DNA of 64,000 bases, from assembly GCF_018138085.1 (NCBI RefSeq), contig NZ_CP073105.1:1550001-1614000 (forward strand), given 5' to 3'. A program made the translations under genes and the position numbers. The notes under the pieces are model-generated. The model saw nothing but the letters and a program-made list of their open reading frames with translations, was not told where the DNA came from and ran no database searches. The DNA comes from Stutzerimonas stutzeri (lineage in GTDB: Bacteria > Pseudomonadota > Gammaproteobacteria > Pseudomonadales > Pseudomonadaceae). This document shows positions 46,738-57,090 of the stretch, in pieces; position 1 is the first letter of the stretch, and every line of letters starts with the position of its first letter.

Positions 46738-47693
46738 GCGCCGGTCGCGCTCGGCTCCTGCGCTTGTTGCAGCGCTGCCAGGCTGCGCGCATAGCGCTCG
46801 GCCTTGAGTGGCATGTAGCCGGTGAAATGAATCCAGCTCGGCAAACCGTCCAAGTAGTGTTCGACGAAGGCCTGGGTGATGGGTTTGCGCTGGAGGCTCT
46901 GCTCGTTCAGGTACAGGAACAGCGGGCGTGTCAGGGGCTTGTAGTGGCCCTCGCTGACCGTTTCGAGCGTTGGGAAGACCGGACCGCTGCCATTGTCCAC
47001 GGCGAGCAGCTTCAAGTCCTCCCAGTGCCGATGGTAGGCGCCGATGCCGAAGAAGCCGAGCGCGTCGGGCTCTGCGGCGATGCCGGCGGCCAACTGTTCC
47101 TCATCCTCGCTGGCGGTGTAGTCCTGACGGCTGCGATGGGTGGTTCCCACGATCTCCTGGGTGAACACATCGTAGGTGCCTGAATCCTGTCCTCGTCCGA
47201 ACAGTTTCACCGGGCGATCCGGCCACTCCGGTCGGATCTGGTTCCAGCGCATGACTTGCCCTTCTGCAGCCGGTGCCCACAACCGCTTCAGCTCATCTAC
47301 CGTGATGTCGCTTGCCCAACGGTTGCTCGGATGTACCACCACGGCAATGGAATCCATGGCCAGCGGGACCTGGCGATAGCGGATGCCATTCTCGGCGCAA
47401 TGCGCCTGTTCTTCGGCGTTCATCTCGCGCGATGCGTCGTTGATGTCCGTTTCGCCGGCGCAGAAGCGGCGAAAGCCCGCAGTGGTTCCGGAGAACTTGA
47501 CCTCGATGGCATGCCCGGGCCGGGCGCGCTGAAAGCGCCGCGCCGCTTCCCGTGTCAGCGGGTAAACGGTGCTGGAGCCGTCGACGAGCAGCCCATCGGT
47601 CATCGGCTCAGCGGCATATGAGGACGGAGTGAGCACCGCGTGCAGGCTCAAAGTGAGGCTGATCAGCAGCAGAGGGCCTGGTTTGACGTGCAT
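46731..47693 (-). CDS. PstS-like phosphate-binding protein
   Basis: 320 residues with a Sec signal peptide (LLLISLTLSLHAVLTPSSYA). LLVDGSSTVYPLTREAARRF at the mature N-terminus is the substrate loop of PstS-like proteins, and FSGTTAGFRRFCAGETDIND and GRGQDSGTYDVF provide the other phosphate-binding segments. No pstCAB genes are nearby, so it may serve the symporter upstream or act as a phosphate scavenger. ATG 47693 has AGAGGA 8 bases upstream. It converges with ppk2 and the stops overlap by 7 bases. Confidence 0.9.
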   Translation of the reverse strand: MHVKPGPLLLISLTLSLHAVLTPSSYAAEPMTDGLLVDGSSTVYPLTREAARRFQRARPGHAIEVKFSGTTAGFRRFCAGETDINDASREMNAEEQAHCAENGIRYRQVPLAMDSIAVVVHPSNRWASDITVDELKRLWAPAAEGQVMRWNQIRPEWPDRPVKLFGRGQDSGTYDVFTQEIVGTTHRSRQDYTASEDEEQLAAGIAAEPDALGFFGIGAYHRHWEDLKLLAVDNGSGPVFPTLETVSEGHYKPLTRPLFLYLNEQSLQRKPITQAFVEHYLDGLPSWIHFTGYMPLKAERYARSLAALQQAQEPSATGAQ

Positions 47694-47713
47694 GTGTGGT
47701 TCCTCTGCGGGCG

Positions 47714-47941
47714 TCAGGATTTCGCTTTCAGCCATTCGGCCTTGAGGGTGGTCCAGAACAGCTGGAGACTGTTGAAACGGGTGTCCACCGCATTGATGTA
47801 TTCGTCCAGATGCTCGATTTCACGGTGCTGCGCACGTTGCTCCTGAGCATCGATGCGTTCCAGCTGGGCTTCGAGCTCGTTGAGCGATTCGCGCAATTCG
47901 CGGATGCGGTTTTCGGTCTGGATGCGGCGTTCGCTTTGCAT
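47714..47941 (-). CDS. Small coiled-coil protein
   Basis: 75 residues, highly charged, with heptad-like pattern RIRELRESLNELEAQLERID across most of its length and a short hydrophobic/aromatic C-terminus (LQLFWTTLKAEWL). It sits between the symporter (19-base gap) and the PstS-like gene (20-base gap), all on the minus strand, so the three are probably one operon. I recognise no family. Confidence 0.75.
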   Translation of the reverse strand: MQSERRIQTENRIRELRESLNELEAQLERIDAQEQRAQHREIEHLDEYINAVDTRFNSLQLFWTTLKAEWLKAKS

Positions 47942-47960
47942 GATTGGGCTCCGGGCTGGG

Positions 47961-49124
47961 TCAGAGTTGGCTGCCGCCGATCAGCAGCAAGGGCAGGCCG
48001 AAGAACACGCCGCCGATATACGCCCCGACATACAGCTTGCTGCGTTGCGCCAGATCCGCCAGGTAGTTGGCAATGGCCGGAGGCACGCCACGCAGGAAGG
48101 GCAGCACGTAGATGATCGAGATACCGAGCAGATTGAACAGCAGGTGTACCAAGGCGATCTGCATCGCGAGTTCCGCCGTTGGTCCGGCAATAGCCGTGGC
48201 GGCCAGCAGGGCGGTGACGCAGGTGCCGATATTGGTGCCCAGCGTGAAGGGATAGACCTGCTTTAGCGTGAACACACCGGTGCCCGCCAGCGGCACGATG
48301 AGCGCTGTCGTCGTCGAGGAGGATTGCACCAGCATCGTGATCAGCGTGCCCGAAGCGATGCCCGACAGCGGGCCGCGCCCGACGCTGGCGTGCATGATGT
48401 CCTTGGCGCGCCCGACCATCACCTTGCGTAGCACCTTGCCGATGGCCTGCACCACGAAGAGGATCAGGACGACCCCGATGGCGATCAGCGCGACCCCGGC
48501 CCACACCTGATTCGGCAGCCAGGAGACACTGGTTTCGAGCAGATCGCTGGCCGGGGTGAGCAGGGTCTTCATGAAGTTCATGCTCTTCACGTCGACCCCG
48601 GCGCTGTCGTGTACCAGCAGACCTGCCAGGGCCTCGGACATGCGCTGCAGAGGATGGAAGAGCAATTCCAGCGGCAGCAGAATCGTCACGGCGGTGATGT
48701 TGAACGCATCGTGCACGGTCGCCGCCGAGAAGGCCCGATGAAATTCCGACCCGCTGCGGATGTGGCCCAGGCTGACGATGGTGCTGGTCAGCGAGGTACC
48801 GATGTTGGCGCCCATGATCAGCGGAATCGCAATCGGGATCGGCAGCCCGCCGGCCACCATGCCAACGATGATCGAGGTGACCGTGCTGGAGCTCTGGATC
48901 AGCGCCGTGGCCGCCAGGCCGATCATCAGGCCGACGAAGGGGTTGGTGGCAAAGGCGAACAGCTCCTTGGCGTTATCGCCAGTGGCGGCTTTGAAACCAT
49001 CGCCGATCGCGCCCACTGCGGCCAGCAAGAGATAGATCAGCGTGATGACCAGAAGCCAGGACAGCCATTGGCGTGTGATCGGCGAGGAGGGGGTCTCCGC
49101 CAGGGCACCGGTGTTCGTCGTCAT
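47961..49124 (-). CDS. Na/Pi cotransporter family protein (NptA/PNaS type)
   Basis: 387 residues, about 9 hydrophobic segments. Two inverted half-repeats each carry the QSSS signature (ALIQSSSTVTS and MLVQSSSTTTA) that defines the type II sodium/phosphate symporters, each followed by a GTNIGT/GANIGTS motif. It lacks the C-terminal PhoU domain of longer relatives. ATG 49124 (MTTNTGALAE) was chosen, with GGGAG upstream. It leads the operon with the coiled-coil and PstS-like genes. Confidence 0.93.
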   Translation of the reverse strand: MTTNTGALAETPSSPITRQWLSWLLVITLIYLLLAAVGAIGDGFKAATGDNAKELFAFATNPFVGLMIGLAATALIQSSSTVTSIIVGMVAGGLPIPIAIPLIMGANIGTSLTSTIVSLGHIRSGSEFHRAFSAATVHDAFNITAVTILLPLELLFHPLQRMSEALAGLLVHDSAGVDVKSMNFMKTLLTPASDLLETSVSWLPNQVWAGVALIAIGVVLILFVVQAIGKVLRKVMVGRAKDIMHASVGRGPLSGIASGTLITMLVQSSSTTTALIVPLAGTGVFTLKQVYPFTLGTNIGTCVTALLAATAIAGPTAELAMQIALVHLLFNLLGISIIYVLPFLRGVPPAIANYLADLAQRSKLYVGAYIGGVFFGLPLLLIGGSQL

Positions 49125-49336
49125 CAGGCAACTCCCGTGAGCGTTCAGGTTGCTTAACGGTGTCGCGCTGGTGTGAAGGCTTGATGACCGCAGCGGGCCG
49201 CGGGGATAAGCGGCAGGTCGACGGCGTTTCGATGCGGCAGGCGGGCAGCCTAACGGGTAGGCGATACGTGATCGCGCGGCCATTGCGGGACGCCGCGCCG
49301 AACGAACGTCGGGCCTGCATCACAGGCCCGGTCGAA

Positions 49337-50863
49337 TCATGCGGCGTCGCTGCTGCGCGCGGAATGCTCGGCGGGCTGCTCGAGCAGGTAGTGTTGCAGG
49401 CGCTCTTTCTGTGTCTCGCTGAATGCCAGGCCAAGTTTGGTGCGACGCCAGAGAATGTCGTCCACCTCGTTCGCCCACTCTTCGCGGCGAAGGTAGTCGA
49501 CCTCCTGCGCGTACAGTTGCTGGCCGAGGTCTTCGCCCAGCTCGTCCACCGAACGTGCGCCACCCAGCATGCGCCAGACGCGGCTGCCGTACAGCGTCGC
49601 CCAGCGCTTGGCCAGTGCGACATCGATGCCTTGTAGCTTGGCCAGCAATTCATCGGTAAGCGCCTCGGACGAGCCCATCTCTTCGCCGCCGGGCAACGGG
49701 GAAGTAGCCGTCCAGCTCGTGCCCATCTCAGGGAAATACGGCTTGAGTTGAGCCATCGCCGACTCGGCCAGCTTGCGGTAGGTGGTGAGCTTGCCGCCAA
49801 ACACCGACAGCAGCGGCGCCTGCTTTTGCTCCGCAGCCAGGGACAAGGTGTAGTCGCGGGTGACGGCCGAGGGGTTGTCGGACTCGTCATCACACAGCGG
49901 CCGCACGCCGGCGAAGGTATGCAGGATGTCCTTGGCCGCCAGCTGCGTACGGAAATGCGCGTTGGCTACACCCAACAGATAGATGATCTCTTCTTCGCTG
50001 ATGCGCACCGTGGCCGGATCGCCGTGATACTCGCGATCGGTGGTGCCGATCATGGTGTAGCGGTCCATATAGGGAATGGCGAAGACGATACGCCGATCCT
50101 CGTTCTGCATGATGTAGGCCTGTTCCCCTTCGTACAGCCTGGGCACGATGATGTGGCTGCCTTGAATCAGCCGAATGCCGTAAGGGGAACGCTGCTGCAG
50201 GTTCTCACCGATGAACTGCGCCACCCAGGGGCCGGCTGCGTTGACCAGCGCTTTGGCCCGCAGGGAGAAGCGGCTGCCGTCCTGACGTTGCAGTTCGACA
50301 TGCCAGATGCCACCGGCGCGCTTGGCGCTCAGGCAGCGGGTGCGGGTATGGATATGTGCGCCTTTTTCCCGCGCGGCCATGGCGTTGAGTACAACCAGGC
50401 GCGCGTCGTCTACCCAGCAATCGGAGTATTCGAAGCCGCGACGGATCGCCGGTTTCAGGGGGCTGTCGTCGCCGAAGCGCAGGCTGCGCGAAGCCGGCAG
50501 CTTCTCGCGCTTGCCGAGGTGGTCATACAGGAACAGGCCTGCACGGATCATCCACGCGGGGCGCAGGTGAGGGCGATGCGGCAACACGAAGCGCATCGGT
50601 TTGACGATATGCGGCGCCTTGGCCAGCAAGACTTCGCGCTCGGCCAGCGCTTCGCGGACCAGGCGGAATTCGTAATGTTCGAGATAGCGCAGACCACCGT
50701 GGATCAGTTTGCTGCTGGCCGATGAGGTGTGGCTGGCGAGGTCGTCGCGTTCGCACAGAAAGACGGACAGGCCGCGCCCGGCGGCATCCGCGGCGATACC
50801 GACACCATTGATGCCACCGCCGATGACGGCGATGTCGTACAGCTCGGAGACGCTCTCAGTCAC
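49337..50863 (-). CDS. glpD: Aerobic glycerol-3-phosphate dehydrogenase
   Basis: 508-residue FAD enzyme that oxidises glycerol-3-phosphate to DHAP at the inner membrane and feeds quinone. The FAD loop YDIAVIGGGINGVGIAADAA and SSKLIHGGLRYLEH are typical. I chose GTG 50863 because GAGGAG lies 6 bases upstream; an ATG at 50887 would add eight residues (MFVIEENP) but has no ribosome site and falls in the operator region. It is the last gene of the glpF-K-R-D set, all on the minus strand. Confidence 0.96.
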   Translation of the reverse strand: MTESVSELYDIAVIGGGINGVGIAADAAGRGLSVFLCERDDLASHTSSASSKLIHGGLRYLEHYEFRLVREALAEREVLLAKAPHIVKPMRFVLPHRPHLRPAWMIRAGLFLYDHLGKREKLPASRSLRFGDDSPLKPAIRRGFEYSDCWVDDARLVVLNAMAAREKGAHIHTRTRCLSAKRAGGIWHVELQRQDGSRFSLRAKALVNAAGPWVAQFIGENLQQRSPYGIRLIQGSHIIVPRLYEGEQAYIMQNEDRRIVFAIPYMDRYTMIGTTDREYHGDPATVRISEEEIIYLLGVANAHFRTQLAAKDILHTFAGVRPLCDDESDNPSAVTRDYTLSLAAEQKQAPLLSVFGGKLTTYRKLAESAMAQLKPYFPEMGTSWTATSPLPGGEEMGSSEALTDELLAKLQGIDVALAKRWATLYGSRVWRMLGGARSVDELGEDLGQQLYAQEVDYLRREEWANEVDDILWRRTKLGLAFSETQKERLQHYLLEQPAEHSARSSDAA

Positions 50864-51227
50864 GGGATTCTCCTCAATAACGAACATTTGTTTTCGAATG
50901 TGAACATCCTAGCTCATAAGCGAATCACTCTCCAGAGCCTATGTTCGTTTTTTATACCAAAAGAAAATAATCGAACCGATACGGCCTCGCTATTGGTGCT
51001 GAACCGAGCGTCGGCCGCTTGGACATGAAGCAGGGGGAGCTGGTGTGGTTGGCAGGCCAACATGACGGACACGCAATCGGCGGGATGGGCTGTAACCTGA
51101 ACTCGGTCGGCGGGCTCGACTGCGTAGGCGGGGCGCAGCCATGAGAAGCAGCTGTTGTGATCGGGCGGTCAGCCTTTGAAGCGCTAGCGGGAGGACGGTA
51201 TTGCACCGGCCCGCCGCTCGAATGCGC
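50864..51227. other. glpD upstream gap (364 bases)
   Basis: Contains a GlpR-type site (separate entry) and an AT-rich promoter-like block near 50940-50975 (minus strand TATAAA preceded by TTCGATTA). The remainder near 51010-51220 has only weak reading frames, including a 39-codon plus-strand frame from 51026, none of which I support. Confidence 0.5.
50891..50907. promoter_or_regulatory. GlpR-type operator candidate at glpD
   Basis: TTTTCG-AATG-TGAACAT matches the half-site arrangement of the E. coli GlpR operator (ATGTTCG, 4 bases, CGAACAT) at 11 of 14 half-site positions if one base shift is allowed. It lies 28 bases before the glpD start. A further half-site ATGTTCG lies at 50941-50947. 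Confidence 0.55.
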
Positions 51228-51986
51228 TCAGCCTGTGACTTCCAGCTTGACCTTGTGTCGGTTGAGCAATTCGAGAAACCCCTCGGGTGGCTGGGCTTCG
51301 GTGAACAGCATGTCGATCTGCTCGAGCGAGCCGAGCCGGGTCATGGCGCTGCGGCCGAACTTGCTCGAATCCGCGGCGAGAAAGATCTTTCGCGCATTGC
51401 TGATGATGGCCTGGGAAACGCGGACTTCCTGATAATCGAAGTCCAGCAGGGTGCCGTCCTCGTCGATGCCACTGATGCCAATCAGGGCGAAATCCACCTT
51501 GAACTGGCTGATGAAATCAGCCGTCGCCTGACCGACCACACCGCCGTCGCTGCGCACGTTGCCACCGGCGATCAGTACGTCGAAATCTTCCTTGGGGCTG
51601 AGAATGCTCGCCACGTGCAGGTTGTTGGTGATGACCTTGAGGTCGCGGTGGTTGAGCAGGGCGTGGGCGATGGCTTCGGTGGTGGTGCCGATGTTGATGA
51701 ACAGCGAGGCCTGATCGGGAATATGCGCGGCCATGGCATCTGCGATGCGGCGTTTCTCGTCGCGCATTTGCCGGGCGCGCTGGGTGTAGGCGGTGTTCTG
51801 CACGCTGGAGTCGTGGGCGGCGCCACCGTGGTAGCGGCGCAGCAGGCCGGCTTCACCGAGCTGGTTGATATCACGGCGGATGGTCTGGGGCGTCACCGAG
51901 AACTGTTGCGCCAGCTCTTCGATGCTGACATAGCCGCGTTCGCGCACCAATTCGAGAATGCTCTGCTGTCGTGGGGCCAGACTCAT
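51228..51986 (-). CDS. glpR: DeoR-family repressor of glycerol metabolism
   Basis: 252 residues. The DeoR helix-turn-helix occupies residues 5-57 ([20 protein letters not shown] ... [21 protein letters not shown]), followed by the sugar-phosphate-sensing domain with [15 protein letters not shown] and TADSS-like LAADSSKFG. It is expected to be released by glycerol-3-phosphate. Its location between glpK and glpD is usual in Pseudomonas. A candidate operator lies in its own promoter. Confidence 0.95.
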   Translation of the reverse strand: MSLAPRQQSILELVRERGYVSIEELAQQFSVTPQTIRRDINQLGEAGLLRRYHGGAAHDSSVQNTAYTQRARQMRDEKRRIADAMAAHIPDQASLFINIGTTTEAIAHALLNHRDLKVITNNLHVASILSPKEDFDVLIAGGNVRSDGGVVGQATADFISQFKVDFALIGISGIDEDGTLLDFDYQEVRVSQAIISNARKIFLAADSSKFGRSAMTRLGSLEQIDMLFTEAQPPEGFLELLNRHKVKLEVTG

Positions 51987-52049
51987 GGAGGCTTCCTTCT
52001 TATTCGATATGCCGCGAAGGATGCCGCAGTCTGGGCTTTGATAAAAGAA

Positions 52050-52066
52050 TTGTTCGTTTGCGAATA
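52050..52066. promoter_or_regulatory. GlpR-type operator candidate at glpR
   Basis: TTGTTCG-TTTG-CGAATA fits the GlpR half-site pattern (TGTTCG and CGAA with 4 bases between) and lies 64 bases before the glpR start, suggesting autoregulation. Confidence 0.55.
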
Positions 52067-52070
52067 GAGG

Positions 52071-52102
52071 CGCCCGGCGCGGAATCGGATCCGCACCGGG
52101 CG
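52071..52102 (-). terminator. Stem-loop between glpK and glpR
   Basis: CGCCCGGCGCGGAAT and ATCCGCACCGGGCG pair over about 13 of 14 positions around a 3-base loop, 30 bases after the glpK stop. No clear T-run. It may terminate or attenuate the glpFK transcript. Confidence 0.55.
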
Positions 52103-52131
52103 CGACGTGGAGGCCGTCAGCGCGTCGAGGC

Positions 52132-53655
<1,524 letters not shown>

Positions 53656-54531
53656 TTAACGAGCTTCGTGGGCAGTGACATCGTGTTTGGAGTAGCGGTC
53701 GGCCTCTGGTTCCGGTTCGGGAACAGCGCAAGCACCGCCAATGCCTGGCAGATGCTTGCAGATCAGCGCCTTGTAGCCGGCGGCCCCGAGGCAGGCGCCG
53801 ATAACCGGCGCGATCAGCGGAACGAGAAAATAGGGAATGTCCCGCCCGCCCGTGAAGGCGACCTCACCCCAGCCGGCGAAATACGTCATCAGCTTGGGTC
53901 CGAAATCCCGCGCCGGGTTCATCGCGAAGCCGGTCAAAGGACCCATCGCGCCGCCGATCACCGCAATCAGCAGGCCGATCAGCAAGGGCGCCAGCGGCCC
54001 ACGGGGCAGGCCGTTGCCGTCATCGGTCAGCGCCATGATCATCCCCAGCAGGATAGCGGTAATCACCACTTCCACCAGAAACGCCTGGCCAATCGAGAGT
54101 GACGGGTGCGGGTACGTGGAGAACACCGATGCCAGTTCGAGGCTGGCAACGCTGCCGCGGGTCATGTGCTGTGCCTGTTCGAAATCGAAAAACAGGCTGC
54201 TGTAAAGGCCATAAACCAACGCCGCGGCGCAGAACGCGCCAGCGGTCTGGGCAAGGATGTAGGCGGGCACCTTGTTACGCTCGAAGGTGCCGAACAGCCA
54301 GAGCGCAATGGACACCGCAGGGTTCAGGTGAGCGCCGGAGACGCCTGCCGCAAGGTAGACCCCCATGCTGACCCCGATACCCCAAATAACGCTTATTTCC
54401 CAGAGACCTAGCTCAGCACCGCCGAGCTTCAGCGCGGCCACGCAGCCTGTCCCGAAGAAGATAAGCAGGGCGGTGCCGAGGAATTCGGCAATGCATTGCC
54501 CCCGTAGCGTCGGGGTGGACGGATTGCTCAT
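53656..54531 (-). CDS. glpF: Glycerol uptake facilitator (aquaglyceroporin)
   Basis: 291 residues with six membrane helices and two half-helices holding the NPA motifs (GAHLNPAVS and AMNPARDFGP). It lets glycerol diffuse across the inner membrane. The acidic C-terminal tail (AVPEPEPEADRYSKHD) is longer than in E. coli. ATG 54531 has AGAGG 8 bases upstream; the upstream open frame to 54618 is not coding. First gene of the glpFK unit. Confidence 0.96.
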   Translation of the reverse strand: MSNPSTPTLRGQCIAEFLGTALLIFFGTGCVAALKLGGAELGLWEISVIWGIGVSMGVYLAAGVSGAHLNPAVSIALWLFGTFERNKVPAYILAQTAGAFCAAALVYGLYSSLFFDFEQAQHMTRGSVASLELASVFSTYPHPSLSIGQAFLVEVVITAILLGMIMALTDDGNGLPRGPLAPLLIGLLIAVIGGAMGPLTGFAMNPARDFGPKLMTYFAGWGEVAFTGGRDIPYFLVPLIAPVIGACLGAAGYKALICKHLPGIGGACAVPEPEPEADRYSKHDVTAHEAR

Positions 54532-54590
54532 GCGCAGGACCTCTTCTGAGTCTGTTGTTTTTATGATCCGAATACTGCGTGAGTTCGGAA

Positions 54591-54634
54591 ATGTTCGGAA
54601 GCGAAAACTTAAAGTCAAAGCAACGCCCTGTCAA
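54591..54634 (-). promoter_or_regulatory. glpF promoter with overlapping GlpR-type operator
   Basis: On the minus strand TTGACA (54634-54629), 17 bases, TAAGTT (54611-54606) form a sigma-70-like promoter. The operator candidate ATGTTCG-GAAG-CGAAAAC (54591-54608) covers the -10 element, an arrangement expected for repression by GlpR. The leader to the glpF ATG is about 65 bases. The gap 54532-54837 otherwise shows no gene. Confidence 0.65.
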
Positions 54635-54837
54635 AGTATAAAATTGAACATTTCAACGGAAAGCTGACGAAAGGCCGCGCACCCGCGGTTGATGGCGACT
54701 TTTTGACGGGGAGTGTCGACCGGCTGTGCCGGACCGGCTCGAAAGGGCCGATGGCCGGCGTGTCTCGGTCTGGACGGGATTCATGGCAGATCGCGCCAGG
54801 CGAACGGCCTGCCGGCTGCGATCCGTTATGGCATCGT

Positions 54838-56493
54838 TTAGCTGATCAGCGGTTCCTCGACTTGCGCGGCGCCGCGTTCGGTCTTCTGCGGCATGGCTTC
54901 GAAGCTGTCGGCCTGAGCCATGCTCCAGATCCGGGCGAAGAATTCGCTATCGATCCGATCCTTCAGCAGCGCGCCCGGCTGGACGAAATAGTACAGCTGC
55001 GAGAACAGCTTGATTTCGGTCGAGCTGATGCGGCGGATCAGGTGATGTGGCCCCAACTCGGCAGGGTGTGACAAACCGGCCGCCGCGAGCAGTTCAGCCA
55101 GTGCGTGCACGGTATTGCGGTGGAAACTGAAAACCCGATCGGCCTTGTCCGGGACCACCAGCGCGCGTTGACGCAGCGGGTCCTGGGTGGCGACGCCGGT
55201 GGGGCATCGGTTGGTGTGGCAGTGCTGCGACTGAATGCAGCCGATTGCGAACATGAACCCACGGGCAGAGTTGACCCAATCGGCGCCCATGGCCAGCACA
55301 CTGGCGATGTCGAAGGCGCTGACGATCTTGCCGCTGGCACCGATGCGGATGTGCTCGCGAAGATTGCAGCCGACCAGCACGTTGTGCACGAAAAGCAGGC
55401 TTTCGCGCAACGGCATGCCGATGTGGTTGGTGAACTCGACGGGGGCTGCGCCCGTTCCGCCTTCCTTGCCGTCGACCACGATGAAGTCCGGATAGACACC
55501 GCTCTGCAGCATGGCCTTGACGATTCCGACGAACTCCCAGGGATGCCCGATGCACAGCTTGAAGCCGACCGGCTTGCCACCGGACAGTTCGCGCAGGCGG
55601 GCAATGAAGTCCATCAGTTCCAAGGGCGTGGTGAACGCGCCGTGACTCGCCGGCGAGATGCAATCCACGCCTTCGGGTACGCCGCGAGTGGTGGCGATCT
55701 CGGCGCTGACCTTGCGTCCCGGCAGGATGCCGCCGTGTCCGGGCTTGGCGCCCTGGCTCAGCTTGATCTCGATCATCCGTATCTGCGGATCGCGCGCCTG
55801 AGCGGCAAAACGGTCCGGGTCGAACGCGCCGGTCTCGGTGCGGCAGCCAAAATAGCCGCTGCCCAATTCCCAGACCAGATCGCCGCCGTGTTCGCGATGG
55901 TAGCGGCTGATGCTACCTTCGCCGGTGTCGTGGTAGAAGCCACCGAGTTTGGCGCCACGGTTCAGCGCCAGGATTGCGTTGCCGCTGAGCGAGCCGAAAC
56001 TCATCGCCGAGATGTTGAACACCGAAGCGGAATACGGCTGCTGGCACTGCGGGCCGCCAATCGACACGCGGAAGGTCTCGGGATCGCTGACCGCTGCGGT
56101 ACGAATCGAATGGCCGATGCACTCGTAGCCGGGTTCGTAGACGTCGATCAGCGTACCGAAGGGTTTGTCGTCCACCGTGTTCTTGGCCCGCGCATAGACC
56201 AGCGAGCGCTGCGCACGGGAGAAGGGGACGCGGTCCTGATCGCCTTCCAGCAGGTACTGGCGGATCTCCGGGCGGATGCCTTCGAACAGGTAGCGGATGT
56301 TGCCGAGGATTGGATAGTTGCGCTTGACCGCATGTTCTTGCTGCATCAGGTCGCGGACGCCGACCGCGCTCAGCAAGGCGAAGACGATGAGCGCCGGCCA
56401 GGCCCAGGGATGCTGCACGAACGCCAGACTGAGCAGGGTCGCCAGCACGCAACCGGCGAAAAAGGCGTAGCGGCTGAGCAGCGATATATTCAT
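54838..56493 (-). CDS. FMN-binding glutamate-synthase-family protein
   Basis: 551 residues. Two N-terminal membrane segments (RYAFFAGCVLATLLSLAFVQ and WPALIVFALLSAVGV) precede a glutamate-synthase large-subunit-like FMN/Fe-S domain: MSFGSLSGNAILALNRGA, EIKLSQGAKPGHGGILPG, DGKEGGTGAAP and the cysteine motif CIQSQHCHTNRCPTGVATQDP for a 3Fe-4S cluster. It lacks the glutaminase domain. Membrane anchoring hints at electron transfer to quinones, but the substrate is unknown. ATG 56493 has AAAGG upstream. Confidence 0.92.
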   Translation of the reverse strand: MNISLLSRYAFFAGCVLATLLSLAFVQHPWAWPALIVFALLSAVGVRDLMQQEHAVKRNYPILGNIRYLFEGIRPEIRQYLLEGDQDRVPFSRAQRSLVYARAKNTVDDKPFGTLIDVYEPGYECIGHSIRTAAVSDPETFRVSIGGPQCQQPYSASVFNISAMSFGSLSGNAILALNRGAKLGGFYHDTGEGSISRYHREHGGDLVWELGSGYFGCRTETGAFDPDRFAAQARDPQIRMIEIKLSQGAKPGHGGILPGRKVSAEIATTRGVPEGVDCISPASHGAFTTPLELMDFIARLRELSGGKPVGFKLCIGHPWEFVGIVKAMLQSGVYPDFIVVDGKEGGTGAAPVEFTNHIGMPLRESLLFVHNVLVGCNLREHIRIGASGKIVSAFDIASVLAMGADWVNSARGFMFAIGCIQSQHCHTNRCPTGVATQDPLRQRALVVPDKADRVFSFHRNTVHALAELLAAAGLSHPAELGPHHLIRRISSTEIKLFSQLYYFVQPGALLKDRIDSEFFARIWSMAQADSFEAMPQKTERGAAQVEEPLIS

Positions 56494-56551
56494 GGCGGGC
56501 CTTTCCGAGAGTGGGAAACCGTCGAAGCCTAACCCACCTGCCCGGGCTCGC

Positions 56552-57001
56552 CTACCGACTACCCGGCGTGTCGTTTTCCTTTCGTAGCCGCGACAGCGTG
56601 GCCTCGTCGGGCTTGCCGCTATAGAAGGCGTCCTGCACCGCCTGGAACACCTTCCTTTCGGGCGCGACGGCATGGAAAAGGGTCATGCTCGAACGCAGCT
56701 TCAGGTCGTCCGGCGAGCCGAGGATCTGCCTGGCAGAACGGTCTGGATGGCTCAACATCGCCTCGCAACAGGTCTCCAGGCGCGAGCCAAGCACAGGATG
56801 CTGCAGATAGGCGATGGCTTCGTCTCGGCCCGAGACGGCATAGCGCTGCGCCATGGCGCTGTGACCCAACCCGGCGATCTGCGGAAAGACAAACCACATC
56901 CAGTGGCTCCGCTTGCTGCCGGCGCGCAGCTCCGCCAACGCTTGATCGAAGACGGGCGCCTGGGCGTCAATGAATCGCTGCAGATCGAATGGGTCGCTCA
57001 T
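56552..57001 (-). CDS. DUF1810 family protein
   Basis: 149 residues. MSDPFDLQRFIDAQAP, SHWMWFVFPQIAGLGHSAMA and LGSRLETCCEAML are DUF1810 hallmarks. The fold is calpastatin-like helical in known members; function is unknown. The start ATG 57001 fits the family N-terminus. It lies beside the REP array at 57.1 kb. Confidence 0.92.
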   Translation of the reverse strand: MSDPFDLQRFIDAQAPVFDQALAELRAGSKRSHWMWFVFPQIAGLGHSAMAQRYAVSGRDEAIAYLQHPVLGSRLETCCEAMLSHPDRSARQILGSPDDLKLRSSMTLFHAVAPERKVFQAVQDAFYSGKPDEATLSRLRKENDTPGSR

Positions 57002-57090
57002 GAGGGCTCCGCAGGCTGAGCTGATGTTTTCCTTGGGACTGACGGTTAGGGCAGATGATTCCCGAACTTTTCCGGCATCGAGTTGGCACC

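Noticed and set aside
50952..51206. An 84-codon minus-strand frame between glpD and glpR
   Set aside because: Composition is atypical (Pro/Ser/Cys rich), there is no ribosome site, and it lies in a control region.
55105..56532. A 475-codon plus-strand frame across the glutamate-synthase-like gene
   Set aside because: Antisense shadow without motifs or ribosome site.
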